From Flavobacterium nitrogenifigens (GTDB lineage Bacteria; Bacteroidota; Bacteroidia; Flavobacteriales; Flavobacteriaceae), in the NCBI RefSeq assembly GCF_003254565.1, contig NZ_QJRI01000169.1, forward strand, positions 62,001 to 126,000: DNA of 64,000 nucleotides. Reading direction: 5' to 3'. The first letter of the stretch is position 1; the number at the start of each line of letters is the position of its first letter. The position numbers were made by a program, and so were the translations under genes. Shown here piece after piece: positions 17,988 through 26,338 of the stretch. The notes beneath the pieces are model-generated. The model saw only the letters and a list, made by a program, of their open reading frames with translations. It was not told where the DNA came from and did not search any database.

Positions 17988-17995
17988 TATTTTTG
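17988..17995 (+). promoter_or_regulatory. Promoter -7 box of the OmpR-type system
   Basis: TATTTTTG lies 22 nt upstream of the ATG at 18018; the spacer lacks a TTTG at 19 bp. Confidence 0.55.
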
Positions 17996-18017
17996 TTGTA
18001 TATACAAACTTCTTAAT

Positions 18018-18692
18018 ATGAAATTACTGATAGTCGAAGACGAGCCAAATCTATTATCGATATTACGAAAAGGTTTTGCAGAAAATAATAATGAAGTAAG
18101 CGTAGCTATGGATGGTAAGACGGCCATGGAAATGATTCATAATTATACCTTCGATGTGGTAATTTTAGACGTAATGCTTCCTGATGTCAACGGAATTGAA
18201 ATCTGCAGAAGACTTCGTGCGGCAAAAAACTTCGTGCCAATTTTACTTTTAACGGCTCTTGGAACTTCAGAAAACATTGTAACCGGACTTAATTCTGGTG
18301 CCGATGATTATTTGGTTAAACCTTTTAAATTTGGCGAATTAGATGCCAGAGTAAATGCTTTATACAGAAGATCACAGCAGGAAACAGAGAAAATAGACAC
18401 TATCACAATTGCTGATTTAGAAATAAACGGACGTGCCAAAACCGTTAAAAGAGATGGAGAAAACATTGTTTTAACTGCCAAAGAATTTAAGCTTTTATAT
18501 TATTTGGCTAAAAATACGGGACGTATCGTTTCGCGCGATCAGATTTTAGACAATGTTTGGGATATCAATTTTGATATGAATACCAATGTGGTCGATGTAT
18601 ATATTACCTATTTAAGAAGAAAGATAGACAAGCCTTTTTCAACCAAACTGATTCACACCATGAAAGGTTTGGGTTATGTAATAAAACCATAA
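18018..18692 (+). CDS. OmpR/PhoB-family response regulator
   Basis: The receiver domain (1-~115) has the acidic pocket EDEP, the phosphoacceptor Asp51 in VVILDVMLPD, Thr in LLLTALG and Lys in LVKPFKFGELDAR. The C-terminal winged helix (~130-224) carries LTAKEFKLLYYLA and the recognition region TNVVDVYITYLRRKID. Length 224 is standard. The partner kinase begins 1 nt after its stop codon, so the pair is translationally linked. The sequence resembles CusR/ArlR-like regulators, but the signal cannot be assigned. Confidence 0.95.
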   Translation: MKLLIVEDEPNLLSILRKGFAENNNEVSVAMDGKTAMEMIHNYTFDVVILDVMLPDVNGIEICRRLRAAKNFVPILLLTALGTSENIVTGLNSGADDYLVKPFKFGELDARVNALYRRSQQETEKIDTITIADLEINGRAKTVKRDGENIVLTAKEFKLLYYLAKNTGRIVSRDQILDNVWDINFDMNTNVVDVYITYLRRKIDKPFSTKLIHTMKGLGYVIKP

Positions 18693-18693
18693 T

Positions 18694-20076
18694 ATGGATA
18701 TTAGGAAAAAAATCACTTTCAATTATGTTGCTCTTTCTACCTTTAGTACATTGCTATTGTGTATCATCGTGTTTTTCTTGTTCAGAGAAAACAATCGTTA
18801 CCACTTTTTAAAGCGTTTAGATGACAGGGCAAAAATTGTAGCTTCAATACATTTTCAAAAAGATCCAGAGAAAATTAAATATTATAAAAATCTTCAAAAA
18901 AATGGTCTTGAAGAATTGATTGAAGAAGAAGAGTATGTGCTCAAAATAAATAGTCACAATAGTTTTGATTACAATACGAACCTAAACCTGCCGAATACTT
19001 TTTATACTAATATTTTAAGTACAGGAAAAGACTCTTACGAAAAAGATAATAAGTATTATTTAGGACAGATTTTTCAAGAAAACAATCAAAAATATATTGT
19101 AATTGTTGGTGCAAGAGACCGCAAAGGAAAAGACACAACGGTTTATATTGTCAAAATCATGCTTTTTGGCGGAATCGGATTTGTGATTCTAGCTTTTCTT
19201 TTAGGTCGATATTTAGCAAAACGTGTTATTAATCCCGTAGCAAGAATTACAAAAGAAGTAAAAAGAATCAGTGCTTCTAATTTGCACAATCGCCTTCCCG
19301 AAGTTAAAAACTCTGATGAAATATCAGATTTAACCAATACGTTCAATAATATGTTGGATCGATTGGAAACTTCTTTTGAGATTCAGGCAAACTTTATTAA
19401 CAATGCTTCTCACGAGCTAAAAACGCCAATTACAACCATTATTGCCGAATCTGAGATTATGTTATTAAAAGAAAGAGAAAAGCATGAGTATGTAGAATCT
19501 CTGCAAAATATATACAGTCAAGCTTCAAGATTAGGAAACTTGACAGAAAGTCTTCTTAAATTGACGCAGACAGGATATGACGGACAAAAACAAGTCTCGG
19601 ATATTGCACGCATGGACGAATTGTTATTGGATGTAAAATCAGATTTAGATAAAATTTATCCTGATAACCGCGTAAGCATTAAACTGAATTTTGCTCCAGA
19701 AGATTCTAATCTATTATTGTTGCCATGTAACAAACCGCTTTTAGAATTGGCAATCAATAATATTATAACAAACGGAGTAAAGTATTCGGATAACAACGAA
19801 GTCTTTGTAAATCTTACGGCCAATAAAGAAATGATCAAAATTGCGATCAATGATATTGGAATCGGAATTCCGCCAGAAGATATCCCGCATTTATACGAAC
19901 CTTTCTTTAGAGGTAAAATCGCTGCTAAATACATTGGATATGGTTTAGGATTGCCTTTGGCTTCTAAAATCATTAGAATGCATGATGGGGAACTTCAAGT
20001 GCAATCGGAACAAAACAAAGGAACAATCGTTACGATCATCTTCAAAAAAGGCAACATTAAAAAATCTAATGTTTAA
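18694..20076 (+). CDS. Sensor histidine kinase, partner of the upstream regulator
   Basis: The 460-residue inner-membrane protein has TM1 (~11-30), a periplasmic sensor of ~120 residues, TM2 (~152-172), HAMP (~173-225), HisKA with phosphorylated His240 in NNASHELKTPITTI, and a HATPase_c domain with N-box (LAINNIITNGVKYS), G1 (DIGIGIPPEDIP) and G2 (GYGLGLPLA). The architecture matches the OmpR-family kinase class. It is separated by 1 nt from the regulator. Downstream genes (stress-like protein and channel) are on the same strand after short spacers and could be targets. Confidence 0.94.
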   Translation: MDIRKKITFNYVALSTFSTLLLCIIVFFLFRENNRYHFLKRLDDRAKIVASIHFQKDPEKIKYYKNLQKNGLEELIEEEEYVLKINSHNSFDYNTNLNLPNTFYTNILSTGKDSYEKDNKYYLGQIFQENNQKYIVIVGARDRKGKDTTVYIVKIMLFGGIGFVILAFLLGRYLAKRVINPVARITKEVKRISASNLHNRLPEVKNSDEISDLTNTFNNMLDRLETSFEIQANFINNASHELKTPITTIIAESEIMLLKEREKHEYVESLQNIYSQASRLGNLTESLLKLTQTGYDGQKQVSDIARMDELLLDVKSDLDKIYPDNRVSIKLNFAPEDSNLLLLPCNKPLLELAINNIITNGVKYSDNNEVFVNLTANKEMIKIAINDIGIGIPPEDIPHLYEPFFRGKIAAKYIGYGLGLPLASKIIRMHDGELQVQSEQNKGTIVTIIFKKGNIKKSNV

Positions 20077-20159
20077 TTTTAGAAAATTCTAATTTTAGAT
20101 TAATAACGGTCTAATTTGCCGAGAGTTATTTTGTAGGTATAAACTAAAAGAATATACTT

Positions 20160-20882
20160 ATGAAAAATTTTCTTATACCTACAACTTTAAAGGATGATAC
20201 TATTTCGGCTGTTAAATCTGCGGTAAATCAGTCTAAGAATACTGAATCGGAAATTATTTTAGTATTAGTTTCAGAAGCTCCTGATACGTTTTCTTCATCT
20301 GGTTTTTTAAGAGAAATGAAGTCTGGACTTACCAAAAGTCAGGAAGAAGTTCTGGAAACTTGCCGTTATATTATAGAACACACTTCAAATATTAAACTAA
20401 AAGTCCATAACCAATACGGACTTTCAGCACCAATTTTCAAACGTCTTATAGAAGCGTTTTCTGTAAAGCTTATTATTCTCACACATTCTTATAAGCAGGA
20501 AACCAAAAGAATTCATCAATATTTGGTGCAATTGGCAGGAAATCAAAAATGTCCAATTCTGCATTTAAGTACAGAGATTAATAAAGAGGTTTTCCATAAA
20601 GCATTGTATGTCGAAAATTCTAGTATGAACATTCATGTAAAAGATGTTCAAGATTTCTTGAGCGCCAATTTCTCTTTTGAGATTGTAAGTCAGACTGCCA
20701 GTTTTGATGATAACTACGAAAAAGTTGCTCCATTCTTATCAGAAGCCATTTCAAAACATAATATTGATATGCTGGTAGAAACTAGAAAAGGCGAAAAAAT
20801 CAAATTTAAAAAAGCTAAAAAAGAAAATGTCAACGAAAAGCTAGGACTTCCAGTTCTTTCATTGTACGAAGAGATGGTTTGA
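20160..20882 (+). CDS. Universal stress protein-like protein
   Basis: The product starts with a typical USP strand and loop (MKNFLIPTTLKDDTISAV) and has VKLIILTHSYKQETKR where USP domains place their nucleotide-site region. It is 240 residues, longer than a single USP domain (~140) and shorter than a tandem, and the second half is diverged. The canonical G-2x-G-9x-GS ATP-binding motif is not evident, so ATP binding is doubtful. It follows the kinase by 83 bp and probably belongs to that transcript. Confidence 0.7.
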   Translation: MKNFLIPTTLKDDTISAVKSAVNQSKNTESEIILVLVSEAPDTFSSSGFLREMKSGLTKSQEEVLETCRYIIEHTSNIKLKVHNQYGLSAPIFKRLIEAFSVKLIILTHSYKQETKRIHQYLVQLAGNQKCPILHLSTEINKEVFHKALYVENSSMNIHVKDVQDFLSANFSFEIVSQTASFDDNYEKVAPFLSEAISKHNIDMLVETRKGEKIKFKKAKKENVNEKLGLPVLSLYEEMV

Positions 20883-20885
20883 GAC

Positions 20886-20971
20886 TAAGGTTCTGAGATT
20901 CTGAGGTTCTAAGGTACTAAGTTTTTTAATTTTTAGCCTTAGGATCTCAGAACCTTAGCCCCTTAGCCCCT
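20886..20971. repeat. Inverted repeat built of GGTTCT and CCTTAG words
   Basis: The left arm repeats AGGTTCTGAG-like words and the right arm repeats AACCTTAGCCCC-like words. The arms pair imperfectly around an AT-rich centre (about 20920-20935). It belongs to the same structural class as the 45.4, 46.5 and 51.1 kb elements. Confidence 0.65.
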
Positions 20972-20998
20972 TAAAAATATTAATTTAAAACCGAAAAT

Positions 20999-21946
20999 AT
21001 GTTATTAAAGAAAAGAATACCAATGAAGTACGTTCTCGGGAAAATTAAAGTAGAAATTGTATTGGTATTAGCTTATACCATACTATTTGAAATTTTTCAT
21101 CATTATTTCATCAATCTTCCTGTAGATATTCCAATTGCGATTCCAACTATGATTGGAACGATTATTTCCTTACTATTAGCTTTTAAGTCTAATCAGGCTT
21201 ACGATAGATGGTGGGAAGCCAGAATAGTTTGGGGAGCTGTTGTAAACGATTCGAGAACCTTGATTCGTCAAGTTTTAACCTTTTACAATGATCCTGATTA
21301 TTCGGTTGAAGCCAGTGAATTCAAAGAGAATTTTGCTAAAAGACAGATTGCTTGGTGTTATAGTTTAGGAGAATCGCTTAGAAAAAGAGATGCCATAAAA
21401 CCGCTTGAAGGTTTAATTAGCGAAGAAGAAATCAAATACATCAAAAATCATCAAAACGTTCCGAATGCCATTTTGATGCTTCATGCTAGAGATTTGAGAG
21501 CTGCTAAAAACGAAAAGAAAATCAATATGTATCAGCAGGTCGAAATAGATAATACTTTGTCAAGATTATGTGATGAAATGGGAAAATGTGAAAGAATTAA
21601 AAACACGATTTTTCCAACAACATACAGTATGTACATCAGATTAACGTTGTGTTTGTTCATTTTTGTATTGCCTTTCGGATTAACAAGCGTTTTGAGCTGG
21701 TTTGCAATTCCGTTGATTACGGCAATTGGTGCTGCTTTCTTTTTAATCGAAAGAATGGCGATTCATTTGCAAGATCCGTTTGAAAACCGGCCAACAGATA
21801 CTCCGGTTACGGCAATTGCAAATACAATTGAAAAAAATATCAAGCAAATGCTGAACGAATATCAAAGTGAATTTGATATCCTGAAAGAATTTGAATTAAA
21901 TGACGAACCTAAGAAAGTCGAGAAAGACGCTTATTTTGTCTTATAA
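20999..21946 (+). CDS. Bestrophin-type anion channel
   Basis: The family signature is clear: LLAFKSNQAYDRWWEARIVWGAVVNDSRTL, with the basic and aromatic residues that line bestrophin pores. Four hydrophobic helices are visible (~17-35, ~44-62, ~215-230 and ~235-250), followed by a cytoplasmic tail with QDPFENRPTDTP. Length 315 is normal for bacterial UPF0187 proteins. The likely role is pentameric ion conduction across the inner membrane. It follows the stress-like gene after a repeat-bearing spacer. A terminator lies at 21979-22013. Confidence 0.9.
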   Translation: MLLKKRIPMKYVLGKIKVEIVLVLAYTILFEIFHHYFINLPVDIPIAIPTMIGTIISLLLAFKSNQAYDRWWEARIVWGAVVNDSRTLIRQVLTFYNDPDYSVEASEFKENFAKRQIAWCYSLGESLRKRDAIKPLEGLISEEEIKYIKNHQNVPNAILMLHARDLRAAKNEKKINMYQQVEIDNTLSRLCDEMGKCERIKNTIFPTTYSMYIRLTLCLFIFVLPFGLTSVLSWFAIPLITAIGAAFFLIERMAIHLQDPFENRPTDTPVTAIANTIEKNIKQMLNEYQSEFDILKEFELNDEPKKVEKDAYFVL

Positions 21947-21978
21947 CTATTTAATTTTGGTCTTCTTTTAATTGTTGG

Positions 21979-22013
21979 CTGGACAGTGTGTAGTTGCGCT
22001 GTCCAGTTTTTTG
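21979..22013 (+). terminator. Terminator after the bestrophin gene
   Basis: CTGGACAG and CTGTCCAG form the stem, followed by TTTTTTG. Confidence 0.8.
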
Positions 22014-22047
22014 TTTTAAATGAGAATTGCTCGAAAAGATATTAAAT

Positions 22048-22127
22048 ATAGCCAGCGGTTTCAACCGCTGGAACGCAAAGAATATCAAATCTTGCTGTGT
22101 GTCCCCGTGGTTGAAACCACGGGCTAT
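22048..22127. repeat. REPIN-like pair of hairpins
   Basis: Two short hairpins in opposite orientation, 22052-22071 (CCAGCGGTT/AACCGCTGG) and 22104-22123 (CCCGTGGTT/AACCACGGG), are bracketed by ATAGCC and GGCTAT, so the whole unit is itself palindromic. It sits between the convergent bestrophin and MocR genes. Confidence 0.8.
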
Positions 22128-22152
22128 GTTAATTTGATGAAGGGTAGAATAT

Positions 22153-23574
22153 TTATAATTGCTTCGCCAGCCTTCCCAACGTCTGAATAGCAGTCCTCAA
22201 TTCATTAGACCAAGGCAATCCAAAACTCAATCGCATGCAATTTGAAAATTGGTTTTGAAACGAGAAAATTCTTCCAGGAGCAATACTAATATTATGTTTT
22301 AGCGCTAAATGATAAAAGGCAGCCGTATCAATTTTTTTATCCAATTCTACCCAAAGAAAAAATCCGCCTTGGGGTTGACTCACTTTGGTTCCCGCTGGGA
22401 AAGATTCTAAAACGGTATTGATGTAATTGGTGCAGTTTCGGTTCAGAATCTGACGAATTTTTCTCAGATGGTTTTCATAACGGCCGTTTTTTAGAAAATC
22501 TCCAACGACTTCGTGTGTAATAGTTGAATTAGAGATCGTATGGTACAATTTGGTTCTCAGAACTTCTTTTTTAAACTTCCCAGGAGAAACCCAACCCACG
22601 CGATAGCCTGGCGCTAGACTTTTAGAAACCGAACTGCAGCATAAAACAATACCGCTTTCATCATACGTTTTGCAGTTTGTTGGACGGCTTGCGCCAAAAT
22701 ACAAATCGCCGTGAATATCATCTTCAATTAAAGGAACATTATAGAAATCCATTAAACGGACGATTTCCTTTTTATGTTCGTTTGGTAGCATACTTCCTGA
22801 CGGATTACTGAAATTACTCATCAAAACACAAGCTTTTACTTTATTCGTAGAAAGTGTTTTTTTGACCGCTTCCAATTCGATTCCTGTCGTCATATTGGTA
22901 GGAAGTTCCATTACGTACAAACCCAATGATCTCGCCAATTGCAGAATTCCAAAGTAAACAGGACTTTCTGTAATAATGGTGTCTCCCGGCTTAGTCAGCG
23001 TTAATAAACAATCTGAAATGGCCGAAATACAGCCAGGAGTGGTGATAATATCATCTTCAGTAAGAGAACCGCCCCAAGTAAACGACCAGCGCGCAATTTC
23101 TTTTCTTAAATTACTATTTCCTTCAATTTCCTCGTAACTCGTTCCGCTGTTTGGTAATTGGCGCATGGCTTGAACCATTCCTTTATTCAGTTTCGCAATC
23201 GGAAGCAATTCATTGGACGGAAAACCGAGCGAAAGCATCGTAATGTCTTTTTTGCGCATATCGCCATAAACCAAATCCACTAAATCTTCTCGTTCAATAT
23301 TTTCAAGAGTTAAAAGCGGTGTGCTTGCCGATGGTTCCGGAATTGTTCTGGCCGAAATATTACTTACATAATAGCCTGATTGTGGTCTAGATTCGATCAA
23401 AGAACGGCTTTCGACTTCATAATATGCTTTACTGACCGTACTCATGCTGTAACCCGTTTCAGCACAAACTTCTCGTATAGAGGGTAGTTTGTCGCCTACA
23501 TTTAAAAGCCCAGATTTGATCTGTTTTTCGATGAGGTCAGCAAATTGAAGATATAAATAATTCGAATTTTTCAT
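22153..23574 (-). CDS. MocR-type regulator (GntR helix-turn-helix fused to aminotransferase)
   Basis: The N-terminal winged helix (1-~70, KLPSIREVCAETGYSMSTVSKAY) is joined to a fold-type-I aminotransferase domain with PLP-binding Lys318 in SSVSKSLAPGYRVGW, plus SNFSNPSG and IEDDIHGDLYFG. Length is 473 from the ATG at 23574. A longer frame from 23658 adds 28 residues and would cross the putative operator, so it is rejected. MocR proteins usually use PLP as effector and control a divergent gene; here that is an EamA transporter. Two direct AAAAACTGT repeats lie between the genes. Confidence 0.92.
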   Translation of the reverse strand: MKNSNYLYLQFADLIEKQIKSGLLNVGDKLPSIREVCAETGYSMSTVSKAYYEVESRSLIESRPQSGYYVSNISARTIPEPSASTPLLTLENIEREDLVDLVYGDMRKKDITMLSLGFPSNELLPIAKLNKGMVQAMRQLPNSGTSYEEIEGNSNLRKEIARWSFTWGGSLTEDDIITTPGCISAISDCLLTLTKPGDTIITESPVYFGILQLARSLGLYVMELPTNMTTGIELEAVKKTLSTNKVKACVLMSNFSNPSGSMLPNEHKKEIVRLMDFYNVPLIEDDIHGDLYFGASRPTNCKTYDESGIVLCCSSVSKSLAPGYRVGWVSPGKFKKEVLRTKLYHTISNSTITHEVVGDFLKNGRYENHLRKIRQILNRNCTNYINTVLESFPAGTKVSQPQGGFFLWVELDKKIDTAAFYHLALKHNISIAPGRIFSFQNQFSNCMRLSFGLPWSNELRTAIQTLGRLAKQL

Positions 23575-23583
23575 TGTAAAAAT

Positions 23584-23616
23584 AAAAACTGTTATGCTGC
23601 AATTTACAAAAACTGT
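23584..23616. promoter_or_regulatory. Candidate MocR operator: two direct AAAAACTGT repeats
   Basis: AAAAACTGT occurs at 23584-23592 and 23608-23616, 24 bp apart, and is followed by further CTGT words (TATCTGTATTGCTGT). MocR regulators often bind direct repeats between themselves and a divergent target. The site lies only 10 bp upstream of the MocR start codon. Confidence 0.55.
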
Positions 23617-23685
23617 ATCTGTATTGCTGTTTAATTTTTTAGAAATTTGCTTCATCAAAAGAAAATAAATCCAAAAGCGAATTTT

Positions 23686-24600
23686 GTGAAAACAACAAAG
23701 TATTACGTAGCAGCAATTTCAGCCTTTATTACATGGGGGCTTTTTAGCTTAGTTTTAAAACCGATACATGATTATCCGTCATTAGATATTCTGTTTTTTC
23801 GTGTTTTTAGCTGTGGTATTTTAATGCTTTTGATTGCTTTTTTATTTAAAAGAAAACAAATAAGAGAAACCATTGATATTTTTAAAGCTTTGCCAAAATC
23901 AGAAAAAAGAAAATCAATTCTTTTGAATATTGGCGGAAGCGCATTTTTGATGGCCAATTGGTTTACATTCATTTATGTAGTAAATCATATCAGCGTAAAA
24001 GCCGCTTCTTTGGCTTATCTTGTTTGCCCAATCCTGACTACATTATTAGCTTATTTTATACTAAACGAAAAACTGCTAAAAACGCAATGGCTTTCTGTAG
24101 GATTAAGCATTTCGGGATGTTTATTGCTTTCATATAGCGATATCATGGATATGTTTTTCAGTATTATTATAGGTCTGACTTATGCTGCTTATTTAGTAAG
24201 CCAGCGCGCCAATAGAGGTTTTGACAAGTTTATTGTTTTGACTTTTCATATCACATTGGCAGCATTGTTTTTATTACCGTTTTATCCGGTTTTTGGGGGA
24301 CCGGTACCAACGGAATTTAAGTTTTATTTCTGCATTGAAACCATTGCAATTGTATTTACTATAATTCCGTTATTTCTCAATTTATATGCACTTTCAGGAA
24401 TCAACTCTTCAACAGTTGGAATGTTATTAAACATTAATCCGATGATTGCATTTGGTTTGGCAGCCTTCTTTTTCAAAGAAAATATCACGCCTTTGCAGAT
24501 TACAGCATACGGTATCATTTTTACCGCAGTGTTAGTTTTTAATTCGCATCATATTTTTGCCATAAAGCAAAAAATGACCTCAATATCCAAGGGTTCTTAA
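23686..24600 (+). CDS. EamA/RarD-type drug/metabolite transporter
   Basis: About ten hydrophobic segments are seen in 304 residues, arranged as two EamA halves (first half ends near LAYFILNEKL, second has GMLLNINPMIAFGLAAFFFKENIT). The LNEK and FKEN motifs after transmembrane segments 4 and 9 are typical of the DMT superfamily. I prefer the GTG at 23686, which places MKTTKYYVAAISAF at the N-terminus as in homologues; the alternative TTG at 23647 adds 13 polar residues. The substrate may be a metabolite sensed by the divergent MocR protein; this is inference. Confidence 0.87.
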   Translation: MKTTKYYVAAISAFITWGLFSLVLKPIHDYPSLDILFFRVFSCGILMLLIAFLFKRKQIRETIDIFKALPKSEKRKSILLNIGGSAFLMANWFTFIYVVNHISVKAASLAYLVCPILTTLLAYFILNEKLLKTQWLSVGLSISGCLLLSYSDIMDMFFSIIIGLTYAAYLVSQRANRGFDKFIVLTFHITLAALFLLPFYPVFGGPVPTEFKFYFCIETIAIVFTIIPLFLNLYALSGINSSTVGMLLNINPMIAFGLAAFFFKENITPLQITAYGIIFTAVLVFNSHHIFAIKQKMTSISKGS

Positions 24601-24665
24601 TTCTTAGTTTTCATATTTTTTATTGGTTTAAAATCGAAAATTGTCAGAATCTTAACAGGATGTTT

Positions 24666-24700
24666 AAACAGGAATGAGTATATTTCATTCCTGTTTTTTT
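24666..24700 (+). terminator. Terminator after the EamA gene
   Basis: The 12-bp stem AAACAGGAATGA/TCATTCCTGTTT with a seven-base loop runs into a T stretch. Confidence 0.85.
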
Positions 24701-24721
24701 ATGCGATAAAGCGTAAAAAGG

Positions 24722-24786
24722 ATAGCCACGAATTCACGAATTATTTAATCTAATTTTTTTAAAATAATTCGTGAATTCGTGGCTAT
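24722..24786. repeat. Perfect 25-bp inverted repeat
   Basis: Arms 24722-24746 and 24762-24786 are exact reverse complements with a 15-bp AT centre. The arms contain CACGAATTCACGAATT, itself a near-direct repeat (CACGAATT twice). The element ends 31 bp before the Crp/Fnr gene, so it could lie in that gene's leader or promoter. Confidence 0.85.
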
Positions 24787-24817
24787 AAAAAACTAATACA
24801 AACCAAACCTTTTTGTA

Positions 24818-25393
24818 ATGAAAAAGAACAGACTTCTAGATTTAGTCCGTGAAATTACCACTATTGATGATTCAGATTTTCAAATCATAGAAAACCTTTT
24901 TGAATCTGTTCACTGCGAAAAAGGAGAGCTGTTAGAAGTTGAAAACAAATCGATTAAATATCTCTATTTCATCAATTCTGGTTTTATTAGAATTTTTTAT
25001 AACGAAGATGGAAATCAGATTACCACTCATATTAATTGCCCGTCTGGTTTTATTACTTCTTTCAATAGCTTTATAAACGGAACAATTTCAACGGATAACA
25101 TAGAATGTATTACTTCTTGTGAAGTGCTGAGAATTACCAAAAACAATCTGGATGTTTTATGTCAGAAAAGCCAAAAATGGGCTGATTTTGCAAGAATTAC
25201 TTATGAACAGTCTGTAATTTATAACGAACAGCGAACAAAAGATATTATCAATTTATCTGCTGAGGAACGTTATCTGAAATTACTTAAATATAATCCTGAC
25301 CTTATTAAAAATGTTCCGCTTCAATATATTGCTTCTTTTATTGGAATAAAACCTGAAAGTTTAAGCCGAATCAGGAAAAAACTTATTTCCTAA
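24818..25393 (+). CDS. Crp/Fnr-family transcriptional regulator
   Basis: An N-terminal cyclic-nucleotide-binding-like beta-barrel (~20-125) is followed by a C-terminal helix-turn-helix (~155-190, LQYIASFIGIKPESLSRIRKKL). The cAMP-contact motif of true Crp is not conserved and no FeS-type Cys cluster of Fnr is present, so the ligand is unknown. Length 191 matches the compact Bacteroidota branch, many of which control oxidative or metabolic genes. The short-chain dehydrogenase gene starts 61 bp downstream and is a likely target. Confidence 0.9.
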   Translation: MKKNRLLDLVREITTIDDSDFQIIENLFESVHCEKGELLEVENKSIKYLYFINSGFIRIFYNEDGNQITTHINCPSGFITSFNSFINGTISTDNIECITSCEVLRITKNNLDVLCQKSQKWADFARITYEQSVIYNEQRTKDIINLSAEERYLKLLKYNPDLIKNVPLQYIASFIGIKPESLSRIRKKLIS

Positions 25394-25454
25394 CATAGGT
25401 CAAGTAGATTGGTTTAGTTATTAATGAATTTTGCCTATCATTAATACTAAAGAA

Positions 25455-26243
25455 ATGAAAACAATAAAAAACAAAACAGCACTGGTTACAGGTGCTTCAT
25501 CTGGAATTGGAGAAGCTTTTGCTTGTGAATTGGCTAAACAAGGCGTAAATCTTATTTTAACTGCAAGATCAAAAGATAAATTAGATCTCTTAGCTGAAAA
25601 AATCACTGCAGCATATCAAGTTAAAGTAAACGTTTTTGAGGGCGACCTTATTAAAAAAGAAACGCCTCAAGAATTATATGATAACATAAAACAAGCAGGT
25701 TTATCTGTTGATTTACTAGTGAATAATGCTGGTTTTGGAAAATGGACCAATTTTCTTGATGAAACAATGCAAGATTACGAAGATATGGTAGAAATCAACA
25801 TTAATGCTCTCGTTAAACTATCTTATTTGGTGCTCCCAGATATGTTAAAGAAAAAAGATTGTGGTATTATTAACGTAGCTTCAACAGGAGCATTACAGCC
25901 ATGTCCATACGTTGCGACATATTGTGCCAGTAAATCTTTTGTTCTTAATTTTTCGGAAGCCTTATATGGAGAATACAATCATAAAGGCGTTACCATTACC
26001 GCACTTTGTCCAGGCAATACCACAACAGGTTTTCAGGCAGTTGCAAAGGCCAATACAAAAGGAATGGCAGCCGATACTCCAGAAACAGTTGCGAAACAGG
26101 GAATACAGGCTTTACTTAAAAATAAAAGTTTTAAAATCGTTGGAAGAACGAACTATGCACAATCTTTTTTGCCAAGATTCCTCCCTAGAAAAACTATGAT
26201 AAAAGTAGTGAGCGGTATGATGAATAGTAAAGTAAATGGCTGA
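25455..26243 (+). CDS. Short-chain dehydrogenase/reductase
   Basis: A classical SDR of 262 residues: the cofactor motif TGASSGIGEAFA (TGxxxGxG) near the N-terminus, NNAGFG, catalytic Ser in INVASTGAL and the YxxxK active site YCASKSFV. A small residue pattern after the second strand (TARSKDKL) favours NADP(H). The ATG at 25455 is preferred; a TTG at 25431 would add eight residues. The substrate cannot be told. It follows the Crp/Fnr gene and probably answers to it. Confidence 0.9.
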   Translation: MKTIKNKTALVTGASSGIGEAFACELAKQGVNLILTARSKDKLDLLAEKITAAYQVKVNVFEGDLIKKETPQELYDNIKQAGLSVDLLVNNAGFGKWTNFLDETMQDYEDMVEININALVKLSYLVLPDMLKKKDCGIINVASTGALQPCPYVATYCASKSFVLNFSEALYGEYNHKGVTITALCPGNTTTGFQAVAKANTKGMAADTPETVAKQGIQALLKNKSFKIVGRTNYAQSFLPRFLPRKTMIKVVSGMMNSKVNG

Positions 26244-26338
26244 TTTTTTTAGCTTTGGTTAGATTTATTAAGAGAACCTTAACTTACTTTAAGCCATAAA
26301 TTTCTTTAATTTAACAAAAGTTAATTTTAAGATTCGTT

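Noticed and set aside
23575-23658. Longer start for the MocR gene (ATG at 23658)
   Set aside because: It would place the operator repeats inside the gene and adds 28 residues before the normal GntR-domain start.
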